This document shows positions 35,269 through 44,189 of a stretch of 64,000 nucleotides of DNA, piece after piece. Location of the stretch: assembly GCF_030386795.1 (NCBI RefSeq), contig NZ_JANUQM010000020.1, forward strand, positions 62,001 to 126,000, given 5' to 3'. Position 1 is the stretch's first letter. Each line of letters starts with the position of its first letter. The position numbers were made by a program, and so were the translations under genes. The notes beneath the pieces were generated by a model, which worked only from the letters and a program-made list of their open reading frames with translations, searched no databases and was not told where the DNA came from. Source of the DNA: Streptomyces sp. S.PNR 29 (lineage in GTDB: Bacteria; Actinomycetota; Actinomycetes; Streptomycetales; Streptomycetaceae).

Positions 35269-36645
35269 TCAGCCGGGGTTCGGCAGGAGTGCGAGGCATT
35301 CGAGTGCGGTAGTGATGTGACGGGTCCAGGGCCAGTGCCGGGCCAGGCGGAGGATCCGCCGACGGCCGGTGGTAACGAGCTGTCCGACCGTGGTGAACAG
35401 GCGGAGCCGCAGGCGGCGGGGCTCCCAGAGCCTGGCCTTTCCGGTCAGCGCGAGCATCGGCATCCAAGCCAGCAGATCCAGTGCGATCTGCACGATCTCC
35501 AGCCAGATCCGGTTCTGGGCCGTGCGGTGCAGAGGGAGATTTTGCAGTCCGGTGGCCCGGGCGGCCCGGATGCAGTCCTCGGCCTGGGCCCGCAGCCGGT
35601 GACGGAGCTCGAGCTCGGCGATCGGCCGGCCCAAGGTGTTGGTGGCGAAACAGGTCAGTCGCATGCCGTCCGCGTCCGTGAGCCTCAACTGAGCACCAGG
35701 GTGCGGCCGTTCCTTCCTGACGATCAGCCGCATGCCCTTCGGCCAGCCGTCCAGGACGTCGCCGGTGAGTTCGGCGACCCAGGCCCCGTCACGGATCTCG
35801 CCGTCTGCCTCGACGGCCGCCGTCCAGGCTGATGCCGGAACCTTCAGCACGTACTCGTGGATCGCCTCGGTGATCACCATGCCGACCGAGTAGGACAGCC
35901 ACCGTCCCCGCCGGGCCAGCCAGGCGACGAAGTCATGAGTGCCGCCGGCTGAGTCGGTGCGGATCAGGGTCTGCCTCCCGCGCCGGTACTTCTTCGGGAG
36001 CTGGGCCAGGGCCAGTTGGGCGGCTGTGATGTGGTCGGCGGCCGTGTTCGAGCCCGCGTTCCCCGGCCTGAGCAGGGCCGCCACCGGCTCCCCGGTGCCG
36101 CCCGGTCCGTGGTCGATGAAGCCCATCAGCGGGTGGTGACCGTAGGTTTTCTTCCATGTCGCAGCGGCGTCCTCTTTGTCCGAGTGCGCGATCACCAGCA
36201 CCCCGTCGAGGTCGACAGTCACCGACCCGACCGCGTCAGGCGCTTTCCGGTCGGCCAACCGCCAGACGTTTTCGCGCACTTCGGCCCGTGCGGCACGGAT
36301 GGCCTGCAGGGCTTTCTCTCCGGATCCGGCGAGGGTGTCGACCACGCGCGAGACCGTCGGGTCGGAGGCGACCAGCCCGAACACGGCAGGCGCGGCCCGC
36401 AGCATGCCGACATCGGCCAGGCAGTCCCCGCCCAACGCGACCGCCAGTGCGACGTCCAGGAGGACCTTCCCGGGATCATGGACGGCCCGCGGCTTCCGCC
36501 ACGGCGCCAGTGCCACAGATATCGCCCGGTCAAGGCCGACCTTGCGGACCGTCTCCACCAGCAGGACCGAGCCGGCCTGCGAGACCACCTGGCGGCCGCC
36601 CCCCTGGACACGGACACGCGGGTACGACGCGATAGGCTCACTCAC
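35269..36645 (-). CDS. IS1380 family transposase
   Basis: A 458-residue DDE transposase. Features: ALGGDCLADVGMLRA, the first Asp in VTVDLDGVLVIAHSDKED, a second in LIRTDSAGGTHDFVAWL, and the later E-region (RAQAEDCIRAARATGLQNLP) followed by the W/Q/L-rich tail. Length is normal for IS1380 (about 450-470). No frameshift. The upstream leader carries a hairpin (36648-36720). Confidence 0.88.
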   Translation of the reverse strand: MSEPIASYPRVRVQGGGRQVVSQAGSVLLVETVRKVGLDRAISVALAPWRKPRAVHDPGKVLLDVALAVALGGDCLADVGMLRAAPAVFGLVASDPTVSRVVDTLAGSGEKALQAIRAARAEVRENVWRLADRKAPDAVGSVTVDLDGVLVIAHSDKEDAAATWKKTYGHHPLMGFIDHGPGGTGEPVAALLRPGNAGSNTAADHITAAQLALAQLPKKYRRGRQTLIRTDSAGGTHDFVAWLARRGRWLSYSVGMVITEAIHEYVLKVPASAWTAAVEADGEIRDGAWVAELTGDVLDGWPKGMRLIVRKERPHPGAQLRLTDADGMRLTCFATNTLGRPIAELELRHRLRAQAEDCIRAARATGLQNLPLHRTAQNRIWLEIVQIALDLLAWMPMLALTGKARLWEPRRLRLRLFTTVGQLVTTGRRRILRLARHWPWTRHITTALECLALLPNPG

Positions 36646-36647
36646 CT

Positions 36648-36720
36648 GGAAAGTGCTCTTCTCCTCGCAACCAACAGGACCCTCAGCAAGTCCTATCGTT
36701 GCAGGTCAAAGGCACTTTCC
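36648..36720 (-). promoter_or_regulatory. Long-range hairpin upstream of IS1380 transposase
   Basis: GGAAAGTGC (36648-36656) and GCACTTTCC (36712-36720) pair perfectly around a 55-base loop, just before the transposase start codon. A related structure with a different but still perfect stem occurs at 37369-37439, next to no transposase. A role in limiting transposase translation is plausible. Confidence 0.5.
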
Positions 36721-36766
36721 GTGTTTCTGGTCAACTCTTGGACAGTCCACCTCGGAAAGCGCGGGG

Positions 36767-37210
36767 TTATGAAACGCCCCTGCGCAACGAATCGATGAGG
36801 CGGTCAAGGTCCCCGCGTGCCGTGTACGTACGGATCGGGTCGATGTAGTCGCGTGACTCGATGATCTGACCGTCCCGCACACGCATGACGAAGATGCAGG
36901 GCACCTTGGCCGTGGAGTCGTCCGGCAACGTGAACTCGTAGGCGAACTCGGCGACGATCACTTCAGGATCGGCAGTCTCGTGAACGACGACATCGACGAC
37001 ACTCCTCTTCGGCAAGGACTCCCGAGCTTCCGGCGGCACTGTGAAGTGCTCCCGGAGCGCACGCCGACTCATCAACGGCTCGGACTCCGGCGTCGCCATC
37101 GGATGCCGGACATCGGTGGCCTCGCCATACAGGTCAGGCAACTCGCTTAAGTTCCCGTCGGCGACCCCATGAACAAGCCGGAGAAACACCTCACGCGGAC
37201 TCAGACTCAC
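36767..37210 (-). CDS. NTF2/SnoaL-like protein
   Basis: A 147-residue protein of the SnoaL-like (NTF2) fold; such proteins are cyclases, isomerases or binding proteins. The start GTG 37210 has GGGGGG upstream; TTG 37222 is an alternative. Conserved parts are VFLRLVHGVADGN, LYGEATDVRHP, VIVAEFAYEFT and VPCIFVMRVRDGQIIESRDYIDP. The stop TAA (36767-36769) lies at the border of the IS1380 element, so the last residues may have been changed by the insertion. Substrate unknown. Confidence 0.75.
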   Translation of the reverse strand: MSLSPREVFLRLVHGVADGNLSELPDLYGEATDVRHPMATPESEPLMSRRALREHFTVPPEARESLPKRSVVDVVVHETADPEVIVAEFAYEFTLPDDSTAKVPCIFVMRVRDGQIIESRDYIDPIRTYTARGDLDRLIDSLRRGVS

Positions 37211-37339
37211 AAGACCCCCCAAGTAATACGCACAGGCAGCTAACGATCATTATCGCCCGATGCGGGCTGGTACTGCTGACTGTCTCGGCCAACGGCACCC
37301 TCACCCGTCCGACCCCACCCGTGGCGCTGGACGCGGACA

Positions 37340-37490
37340 TGCGGATATAGGTCAGCACTCTTCACCTAAGAAGTGCTCCTTCGTCGGCAACGGCCAGGAC
37401 CCTTCACCAGTCTCATCGTTGCAGGTCAGGAGCACTTCTCCCGTCTCCGAGCAGCGGTAGACGGCACCGCTCGTGAAAGCCCGAGGTTAG
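37340..37490. mobile_element. Second IS1380-like right end, without transposase
   Basis: This stretch resembles the right end of the complete IS1380 element: shared blocks include CAGGACCCT, TCGTTGCAGGTCA and the outer CTTTC..CGAGG-type end (reverse reading CCTCGGGCTTTCACGAG at about 37488). A perfect 11-bp stem (AGAAGTGCTCC at 37369-37379 with GGAGCACTTCT at 37429-37439) occupies the position of the stem in the complete element. The transposase expected to its left is absent; the NTF2-like gene follows instead. Confidence 0.55.
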
Positions 37491-37602
37491 GTTCTGGGTT
37501 GTCTATGGCTCCGAGGGCTGGGCAGGGGGCGTCCGCAGGTGGTGCAGGTGCCGGTCCAGCACCTCAGCAGGTCCTGAAGAACGTCGAGGACCTGGTGGAG
37601 AG

Positions 37603-38361
37603 TCAGGCCGGTGTGCGGACTTTTGGGTCGTGCCGCCTGAGGGTGAGGAAGCCCTGGGCGGCGGTGACGAGGGTGACGTGGTGGTGCCAGCCGCGCCAGG
37701 TGCGGCCCTCGAAGTGGTCCAGTCCGAGGCCATGCTTGAGCTCGCGGTAATCGTGCTCGATCCGCCAGCGCATCTTGGCCCACCGCACCAGGTCAGCGGC
37801 CGGTGTGGTGGCGGGCAGGTTCGATATCCAGTAATCCGTCGGGGTGTCCTGGCCGTCTGGCCATTCGACGAGGAGTGTCTGGACGGGCAGGACGCCGTCC
37901 CACAGGTTGCGGCCGCCGCCGGTCTCCTGAGCCGCAGCCAGGGACTGCTTGCCTGCGGGCCGCACTGTCAGCACCGCGAACCGTGAGGTCATCGCGCCTT
38001 TGCTGCCCTGTCTCCAGGTCACCTCGGTGAACCGCTCCGCACCCGCCTCCGCGGCGAGGACGCGGACGGCTCGCGGTGGGGTGCGGTAGCGGGGAAGGGT
38101 GGGTGGTCCGAGCCCGCCATAGGCAGGCTGGTGCGGCTCGGCATCCTCCGGGTGGGCGACTTCCTTCCCGTTCAGGGCCAGGACATAGGACAGCCTTCGC
38201 TCCTCGAGGCCGAGCCGGAACGGGGTGCTGACGCCGTAGCCGGCGTCGGCGACCACGACCGACGCCCGCGGAAACGACCCCGAACACATCGGCAACGAAC
38301 TCCGCCAACTCGCCCGGAGCCGTTCCACTTCCCCCAACCTCACTCCGGGAAGCTGCCCCAC
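37603..38361 (-). pseudogene. IS701-type transposase, N-terminally truncated
   Basis: About 250 codons of a DDE transposase of the IS701 kind: SVVVADAGYGVSTPFRLGLE, ALNGKEVAHPEDAEPHQPAY, then RWRIEHDYRELKHGLGLDHF and EGRTWRGWHHHV. A normal protein has about 400 residues; the first 120-150 are missing or scrambled (DNA to 38400 reads in mixed frames). The C-terminal stop after VRTPA may also be premature. The element end lies near 37490, inside the IS1380-like remnant. Confidence 0.7.
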
Positions 38362-38403
38362 GATCAGCCGATATCACTCAACGTATCGAAGCATTACTGG
38401 CCG

Positions 38404-40173
38404 TCACAGCAGCCGCAGGTCCACCGACTCCGCCAGGGCCGCCAGCCCCGCGTCCCCCGGATGCAGGTGGTCGCCGCTGTCGTACTCGGGCAGGATCCGG
38501 GCCGGCCGCTGCGGGTCCCGCAGGACCGCGTCGAAGTCGAGCACGCCCTCGAACGTCTCGGCGTCCCGGAGCCACTCGTTCACCGCGACCCGCTCGGCAT
38601 CCACCGCGGCCGTGCACCGCGCCTCGCCCTCGCACGGCAGGATCGTCGCCGCCAGCATCCTGAGGCCGCGCGCGTGGCCCCGGTCCGCGAGCTCCCGCAG
38701 CCCCGCGATCACCTGCTCCGCCGACGCACCCCACCGCACGTCGTTCACGCCCTCGAACACCACCGCCGTACGCACCGACGTCTGGGCGAGGACATCGCGG
38801 TCGAACCGGTGGAGGGCGCTCACCCCGGCCGTGTCCGTGGAGACCCCGTCGCCGGGATAGCGGTCGGTGACCACACGGTTGCCCGAGATGCCCTGGTTGA
38901 GCACCCCGTAGTGCGGGACCACATCCTGGCGCAGCAGACGTGTGGCCAGCACATTGGGCCACCGCCGGTTCGCGTCGAGCGTGGACTTGTCGCCGTCGGT
39001 GATCGAGTCGCCGAGCAGCACCACGGACCCCGGGCCGCCGCCGACGTCCACCCCGGTCAGCAGCGGCCAGCTCGTCAGGACCGAGGTGTACGCGTCCGGG
39101 GAGCCGTCCGCCGTGTGATCGCCCGGCTCGCTGATGTACGACCGCTGCTGCGCGAGCCGGTGCACCGGCGCCGCCGGCACCGCCTGGGGCAGGTGGAAGC
39201 TCACCAGCAGGTTGGCGTCGGCCGGCACCTCGAAGGCGAGGGGATCACTGTAGGCCTGCGCCCCCGCCGGCACCTCCACGCCCGCCGCCCCGCCGAACGA
39301 CAGCGCAACCGGCGCGCCCCGAGCCTCGGCGCCCGCCGCCTGCACCGCCACCGTCGCGCTGCCGATCCGTACCGGGCCCGCCGCGAACGTGTTGTCGAAC
39401 CGCAGCCGCACCCGAGGCCCGCCGGTCGAGGTGTGCACCACCAGCCGCAGTGTCCGGTCGGTCCACGGACCCACGGCGGTGCAGCCGGACGTCGACGCCG
39501 CCCAGCTGCCCGTCCAGCCTCGCGCGACGGACCGCACGGACAGCGCGAACACATGCAGGCCGGCCGCGCGGGGCAGCCGCACCGAGACCACCTCGCGCTC
39601 CGGCGTAAGCGGCACGGTCACCACGTACAGCCGTGCCTTCTCGGTGAGTTGGCCGCCGGGCGTGTTGACGTGCGGCAGGGCCACCACCTTTGTGGCGAGC
39701 GGGCCGGTGCGCCAGTCGGGGGCGGTCAGCCGGTACGGGGAGCGGGTGCCGTCCGCGTACGCCACCGTGCCCGCGCCGCTCACCTGGCCGCCGTCGGTGC
39801 CCGCGACCAGGAAGGCGAGGGCGTCGCCGCGCCCGGTGACGCGTACCGCCTGCCCGTCGGCCCGGACGTTGTCCGGCTCGCCCGCCTGCCGGCGCGGCCA
39901 GGTCAGCCGGGCGCCCTGCACGGTGAGCGTGCGGCCGGGCGTCCAGCCCGCGGCCCCGAGGTCCTGGGCCGACAGCGAGGCGCCCGAGCCGTCGAAATCC
40001 GCCTCGCCGGGCCGGCTGTCGTCGCTGACGGCCGTGTTGTCGAAGAGCCGCTCCAGCGGGAGCGGCCCCGGTCTGCCCGCGCCGTCGGCATCGGCGGCCC
40101 GCGCGGAGGCGGCCGGTGCCAGGACGGCGAGCAGGGCGAGGACGACCGCGGAACTCCAGCCACTTCGGCGCAC
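38404..40173 (-). CDS. Secreted SGNH/GDSL hydrolase
   Basis: A 589-residue exported esterase-like protein. GTG 40173 is preferred to GTG 40200 because GGGAGGAG lies just upstream and the signal peptide then begins directly (MRRSGWSSAVVLALLAVLAP). The N-terminal 330 residues are beta-rich and lack known motifs. The SGNH domain shows block I (SVVLLGDSITDG), block II Gly (NQGISGNRV), block III Asn (VFEGVNDVRWG) and block V (SGDHLHPGDAG). It may deacetylate or de-esterify a polysaccharide. The 3' end abuts the IS701 remnant but is complete. Confidence 0.88.
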   Translation of the reverse strand: MRRSGWSSAVVLALLAVLAPAASARAADADGAGRPGPLPLERLFDNTAVSDDSRPGEADFDGSGASLSAQDLGAAGWTPGRTLTVQGARLTWPRRQAGEPDNVRADGQAVRVTGRGDALAFLVAGTDGGQVSGAGTVAYADGTRSPYRLTAPDWRTGPLATKVVALPHVNTPGGQLTEKARLYVVTVPLTPEREVVSVRLPRAAGLHVFALSVRSVARGWTGSWAASTSGCTAVGPWTDRTLRLVVHTSTGGPRVRLRFDNTFAAGPVRIGSATVAVQAAGAEARGAPVALSFGGAAGVEVPAGAQAYSDPLAFEVPADANLLVSFHLPQAVPAAPVHRLAQQRSYISEPGDHTADGSPDAYTSVLTSWPLLTGVDVGGGPGSVVLLGDSITDGDKSTLDANRRWPNVLATRLLRQDVVPHYGVLNQGISGNRVVTDRYPGDGVSTDTAGVSALHRFDRDVLAQTSVRTAVVFEGVNDVRWGASAEQVIAGLRELADRGHARGLRMLAATILPCEGEARCTAAVDAERVAVNEWLRDAETFEGVLDFDAVLRDPQRPARILPEYDSGDHLHPGDAGLAALAESVDLRLL

Positions 40174-40352
40174 GGCCGACTCCTCCCGCACACGGGACAC
40201 GACGCGACGAAAGACGCATCGCGACGCTAGGGAGACCCTCGTGACCCGTCAACGAATCATGCGGGAAGTCGGCGTGAAGTCGACCGGTCGACCGGAATCG
40301 ACCGTCCGCGCGCCTGTGGTGCGCACGGCGGTACGAATGACAGGCTGGAGGT

Positions 40353-40760
40353 ATGAACATCCCCTTCCTGGGCAACCGGCGCGAGAAATCAGCGGCCCCC
40401 GATCCCGAGGGCATCGCCGATCTCCTCGCCGAGTGCGAACTGCTCCGCTCCCAGGCGTCCCGGGAGGGCGTCCGACTCGACGACTCGGCGGCCTCGCTGG
40501 AGGCGCTCGACCAGCTGGTGCCGCGCTGGCGGGACGACGAGGAGATCCTGCCCTGGCTCGGCAACGACGCCGGTCTCTACCTGGGCACCGTCATCGTGCG
40601 GACCGTGCCCGGCGCGGCCTGGCGGATCTGGCCGGACGGCCAGCCCGTCGTCCGGCTGGCCTCCGGTCGCGAGTTCGACGTCGTGTCCTCAGGGCACGCG
40701 TGGGCCGTCAGCGGCGTGCCCGAGCTCTCCCAGCTGTACGCGGAGGTCGCCGAGGCGTGA
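40353..40760 (+). CDS. DUF6278 family protein
   Basis: A 135-residue cytoplasmic protein matching the streptomycete DUF6278 family (LAECELLRSQASREGVRLDD; SLEALDQLVPRW; LPWLGNDAGLYLGTVIVRTV). The conserved middle suggests a binding domain, but no function is known to me. ATG 40353 follows GGCTGGAGGT. It lies 48 bases upstream of the ABC ATPase gene and may be co-transcribed with it. Confidence 0.8.
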   Translation: MNIPFLGNRREKSAAPDPEGIADLLAECELLRSQASREGVRLDDSAASLEALDQLVPRWRDDEEILPWLGNDAGLYLGTVIVRTVPGAAWRIWPDGQPVVRLASGREFDVVSSGHAWAVSGVPELSQLYAEVAEA

Positions 40761-40807
40761 ACCCCTGACCCGGACCACCGTGAGGCCGACCGTGAGGAGG
40801 GCTGGGT

Positions 40808-41551
40808 ATGGTCTTCGATCCGTTGATCGAGATGCGTGACGTCAACAAGTACTTCGGGGAGCTGCACGTCCTCAGGGACATCAACCTCACCGTCGGCAAG
40901 GGGGAGGTGGTCGTGGTCATCGGCCCCTCGGGGTCGGGGAAGTCGACCCTGTGCCGGGCGATCAACCGGCTGGAGCCCATCCAGTCCGGCACGATCGTCC
41001 TCGACGGGCAGCCCCTGCCGGAGGAGGGCAAGGCCCTCGCCCGCGTGCGTGCCGACGTGGGCATGGTCTTCCAGGCCTTCAACCTGTTCGCCCACAAGAC
41101 CGTGCTGCAGAACGTCTCGCTGGGGCAGATCAAGGTCCGCGGGCGCCGGAAGGAGGACGCCGACCAGCGCTCCCGCCGGCTCCTCGACCGCGTGGGCCTC
41201 GCCGACCAGGCCGGCAAGTACCCGGCGCAGCTGTCCGGCGGCCAGCAACAGCGCGTGGCCATCGCCCGGGCCCTCGCCATGGAACCCAAGGCGATGCTGT
41301 TCGACGAGCCCACCTCCGCCCTCGACCCGGAGATGATCAACGAGGTCCTGGAGGTCATGCGGCAGCTGGCCTCCGAGGGCATGACGATGGTCGTCGTCAC
41401 CCATGAGATGGGCTTCGCCCGCGGAGCCGCCAACCGCGTCGTCTTCATGGACGAGGGCCGCATCCTGGAGGACCGCGGCCCCGACGAGTTCTTCACCGAC
41501 CCGGAGAGCGACCGGGCCAAGGACTTCCTCTCCAAGATCCTCAGGCACTGA
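40808..41551 (+). CDS. Polar amino acid ABC transporter ATP-binding protein (GluA/GlnQ type)
   Basis: A 247-residue ABC ATPase. Walker A is GPSGSGKST (about 39-47), signature LSGGQQQR, Walker B MLFDEPTSALDPE, followed by the H-loop (VVVTHEMGFARGAA). The sequence is close to glutamate/glutamine importers. In most streptomycetes such an ATPase is followed by a binding protein and two permeases; here the next gene is on the opposite strand and unrelated. It may serve permeases encoded elsewhere, or the rest of the operon was lost. Confidence 0.9.
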   Translation: MVFDPLIEMRDVNKYFGELHVLRDINLTVGKGEVVVVIGPSGSGKSTLCRAINRLEPIQSGTIVLDGQPLPEEGKALARVRADVGMVFQAFNLFAHKTVLQNVSLGQIKVRGRRKEDADQRSRRLLDRVGLADQAGKYPAQLSGGQQQRVAIARALAMEPKAMLFDEPTSALDPEMINEVLEVMRQLASEGMTMVVVTHEMGFARGAANRVVFMDEGRILEDRGPDEFFTDPESDRAKDFLSKILRH

Positions 41552-41596
41552 CCGGGGGAGTGGGACGCGTCCGTGCCGCCCGGTGGCAGCCGGAGA

Positions 41597-43165
41597 TCAC
41601 TGCTCGCGCAGCGGAATCGACACGTACGACGGGTCGTCCGCCGGTGAGGAGAAGGTCAGCCGCGCGCCGGACGGGTTGTGCTCGATGTAGAGCGGGTCGA
41701 CCGTGTCGACGACCAGGGCCAGCCGGTGCCCGGCCGGGACGTCGTAGGCGGTGGAGAACAGCTCCAGGTCGACGTCGAACGGCTTCCCGGGCGTGCGCCC
41801 GTGGAAGGTGTACGGCGCGTTGCTGACCAGCTTGCCGAGGCCGAGCGGTCCCACGTCGTAGAGATAGGCGACGAGGGTGCCGCTCTCCTTGGTCGGGGTG
41901 AGAGTGGTGTGCAGCTCGGCGGTTCCCCGGACGCGTTGGGCCGTGGCGTACTTCTGGGACTGCCACACGGCCGCCCAGCGGCGGGGGAGGAGCGGGATCG
42001 AGGCGACCGGGGGCAGCTGGGCCACCTGGTCGAGGATGCTGGAGAGGAAGAGGATTCCGCCGTCCGCGCCGGAGTCGACGTTGGCGTGGATCGTGGTCGT
42101 GCCCGCCAGCGCGATCTTCCGGCTGGTCGCGCCGACCGACTTCCAGTCGGGGTAGCTCTCGTAGCCGCCGGTGGAGCGGGACTTGAGCTGCACGGGCTGC
42201 TCACGGTCGATCCCGTTGTCCTCGCCCTTGAGGTAGTGGTCGAACCAGCGCTCGGTGTCGGTCCACACGTCGTTGGGGAGCCCGAACAGCCCGGTCAGCT
42301 CGGCCGTGGCGTGGTCGCCGGGGCGCAGCTGAAGTCGCTTCGGGCCGGTCAGCTTCTCGTAGAAGTCCGCGTACTGGTTGGGAGGGAAGACCGTGTCGCC
42401 CCAGGCGTTGGCGAGGAGGACGGCCGCGCCGTTTTTGTTGATCTGGTCGACGTATGTCGCAGCGGAACGTTTCTTCCCCCAGGTGGCGATCTCGTCCTCC
42501 TTGGCCAGGTTGGAGGAGTAGAAGTCGTCGAAGATCTGCCGGAGTTCGGCGCTCTGACGGCCGGTGACCAGGCTCGCCCCGTCCAGCAGGGCGGCCGCCT
42601 GTACATGCTGGGTGCGGCCGGAGTAGATCGAGTCGATCAGGTCGGCCCAGCCGCTCAGCGAGGCCACCGCCCGGATCCGTTTGTCGTGTGCGGCGGCGAG
42701 CAGGCTGATGCCCGCGCCGTACGAGACGCCCCCCATGCCGATGTGCCGTGCGTCGGCAGGGGTGTTGGCGAGCGCCCAGTCGATGACCCGGGACGCGTCG
42801 GCTATGTCGGGAGGGCCCGCCACTTCTATCTCGCCGCCCGACTGCCAGAAGCCGCGCACGTTGTAGGTGAGCACGATGTAGCCGGAGTTCGCCAGCTTCT
42901 GCGCCTGCGCGAGGTACTCGACCTGGGGCAGGCCCCAGCTCGTGGGCATGACGAGCAGGGGGTAGCGGCGCGTGCCGTCGGCGCCCGCCGGGGTGATGAC
43001 GTTGGCCTTGAGGACCGTGCCGCCCTCGCCTTGGATGTCGACGAAGCGAATGCCGGGTGTGGCCGCCTGGGCGGTGGGGGCGAGGCCGAGGGCGCTACCG
43101 GCGATCAGGGTCGCCGAGACGGCACCCACGGCAGTGGTGCGCAGGGCCTTGCGATGGTGTCCCAC
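41597..43165 (-). CDS. Secreted alpha/beta hydrolase, S15/CocE-NonD type
   Basis: A 522-residue exported hydrolase. GTG 43165 is chosen because GAGGAG precedes it by 5 bases; GTG 43171 overlaps that site. The signal peptide ends near TAQA (residue 34). The nucleophile elbow is GVSYGAG (Ser), with LLANAWGDTVFPPNQ supplying the Asp region and GDHAT the His; the C-terminal jelly-roll fits X-Pro dipeptidyl-peptidase/CocE proteins. The likely activity is a secreted aminopeptidase or acyl hydrolase. Confidence 0.85.
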   Translation of the reverse strand: MGHHRKALRTTAVGAVSATLIAGSALGLAPTAQAATPGIRFVDIQGEGGTVLKANVITPAGADGTRRYPLLVMPTSWGLPQVEYLAQAQKLANSGYIVLTYNVRGFWQSGGEIEVAGPPDIADASRVIDWALANTPADARHIGMGGVSYGAGISLLAAAHDKRIRAVASLSGWADLIDSIYSGRTQHVQAAALLDGASLVTGRQSAELRQIFDDFYSSNLAKEDEIATWGKKRSAATYVDQINKNGAAVLLANAWGDTVFPPNQYADFYEKLTGPKRLQLRPGDHATAELTGLFGLPNDVWTDTERWFDHYLKGEDNGIDREQPVQLKSRSTGGYESYPDWKSVGATSRKIALAGTTTIHANVDSGADGGILFLSSILDQVAQLPPVASIPLLPRRWAAVWQSQKYATAQRVRGTAELHTTLTPTKESGTLVAYLYDVGPLGLGKLVSNAPYTFHGRTPGKPFDVDLELFSTAYDVPAGHRLALVVDTVDPLYIEHNPSGARLTFSSPADDPSYVSIPLREQ

Positions 43166-43280
43166 GGTCACTCCTCACTCGTGTCAGTGCAAAGTGACCA
43201 GACGGTAACCGCGCCTGCTTACCGAAGGTAACCCATCGGTAAGTTACGTGGTAGTAACGATTGTTGAGGTGTGCGGAAAC

Positions 43281-44036
43281 TCAGGAGGCGCGGTGGGTAT
43301 TGCGGGGAGCCTGCGTCGGCAGCGGGGTCGTCGCGGCCCGGGTCACGTCGGCCACGAGCTCGACGACGTCCGGGCCGTACGCCTGTGAGTTGACCACCTT
43401 CAGCAGCAGGGCGAAGGAGCCGGTGCCGTGCTTGCGGGCCAGCCGTTCGTGGTTGCGGGCGAGGTAGCGGGTGGCGGCCTGGTTGGTGATGGCGGTCTGG
43501 CCGCAGAAGAGGAAGACGGGGCGGGTGTTCCGGTTCTGGCCGACGGTCAGCCGGGCGAGGAGCACGTACTCCTCCCTGCCCGGCTCCACGCGATAGCGCT
43601 CGGAGCCGATCTGGAAGGCGCCCCGGTCCGGGCTGGGCTCGGCGTCCACGTTCACCCGCACGCCCGGCAGCAGGGAAGCGAGGTGCGCCGCCATACGGCG
43701 GTTCGACGCCGGGCCGCCGACACAGAACTCGGTGCGCTCGCCGAAGCCCTGACGAGCCATGTCGTGCGGGACGACCTGGGCGTGGGCGCTGCAGTCCTTG
43801 ATGAGGGCGGCGAGTTCGAGGAGCGCGAAGACGTCGTAGCGCATCACCGCCAGATCCGGTCCGGCCGCACCGCGGTTCACCACCAGCAACGACTCGGAGT
43901 TGTCCGGCAGCCCGAAGAAGGCCTGCTTGCGGCGGAGTTTCCGCTTCCACAGGTAGGTCCGGGCCACCCAGCCGAGCGCGGCACTGATGCCGGCGGCCAT
44001 CACGCCGAGGACGATGTTGCGCACGTCGTCGTTCAT
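43281..44036 (-). CDS. Membrane-anchored protein of unknown function
   Basis: A 251-residue protein with one N-terminal hydrophobic segment (NIVLGVMAAGISAALGWVAR), a basic stretch (LWKRKLRRKQ) and a cytoplasmic domain (VVNRGAAGPDLAVMRYDVFA; RPVFLFCGQTAITNQAATRY; YGPDVVELVADV). The pattern is conserved-looking and intact, but I do not recognise a family. ATG 44036 is taken as the start since it opens directly into the membrane segment. It is divergent from the gamma-glutamyltransferase gene. Confidence 0.7.
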   Translation of the reverse strand: MNDDVRNIVLGVMAAGISAALGWVARTYLWKRKLRRKQAFFGLPDNSESLLVVNRGAAGPDLAVMRYDVFALLELAALIKDCSAHAQVVPHDMARQGFGERTEFCVGGPASNRRMAAHLASLLPGVRVNVDAEPSPDRGAFQIGSERYRVEPGREEYVLLARLTVGQNRNTRPVFLFCGQTAITNQAATRYLARNHERLARKHGTGSFALLLKVVNSQAYGPDVVELVADVTRAATTPLPTQAPRNTHRAS

Positions 44037-44189
44037 GGGCGGGCATGGTAGCGCCGCGACCGCGCAGGTGTTCGCCGTACCGACGGGACCACCCCGCCCC
44101 GCCTCGTCGATCACGGGGCGGGCGTGGCTCCCTGACGCGGTCATGATGATGGATTAGGCTGCGCGAACGGCCTTTCACTGGAGGTGCGG

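Larger units (their letters stand above)
35108..36766 (-). mobile_element. Complete IS1380-family insertion sequence
   Basis: The element is about 1.66 kb. Its ends are imperfect inverted repeats beginning CC(T/C)CG: the left starts CCTCGAAGTTTT near 35109, the right (reverse) starts CCCCGCGCTTTC at 36766. TTA lies on both sides (35105-35107 and 36767-36769) and may be part of a target duplication. The right end supplies the stop codon of the NTF2-like gene next door. The transposase is intact, so the element could still be active. End positions are approximate. Confidence 0.7.
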
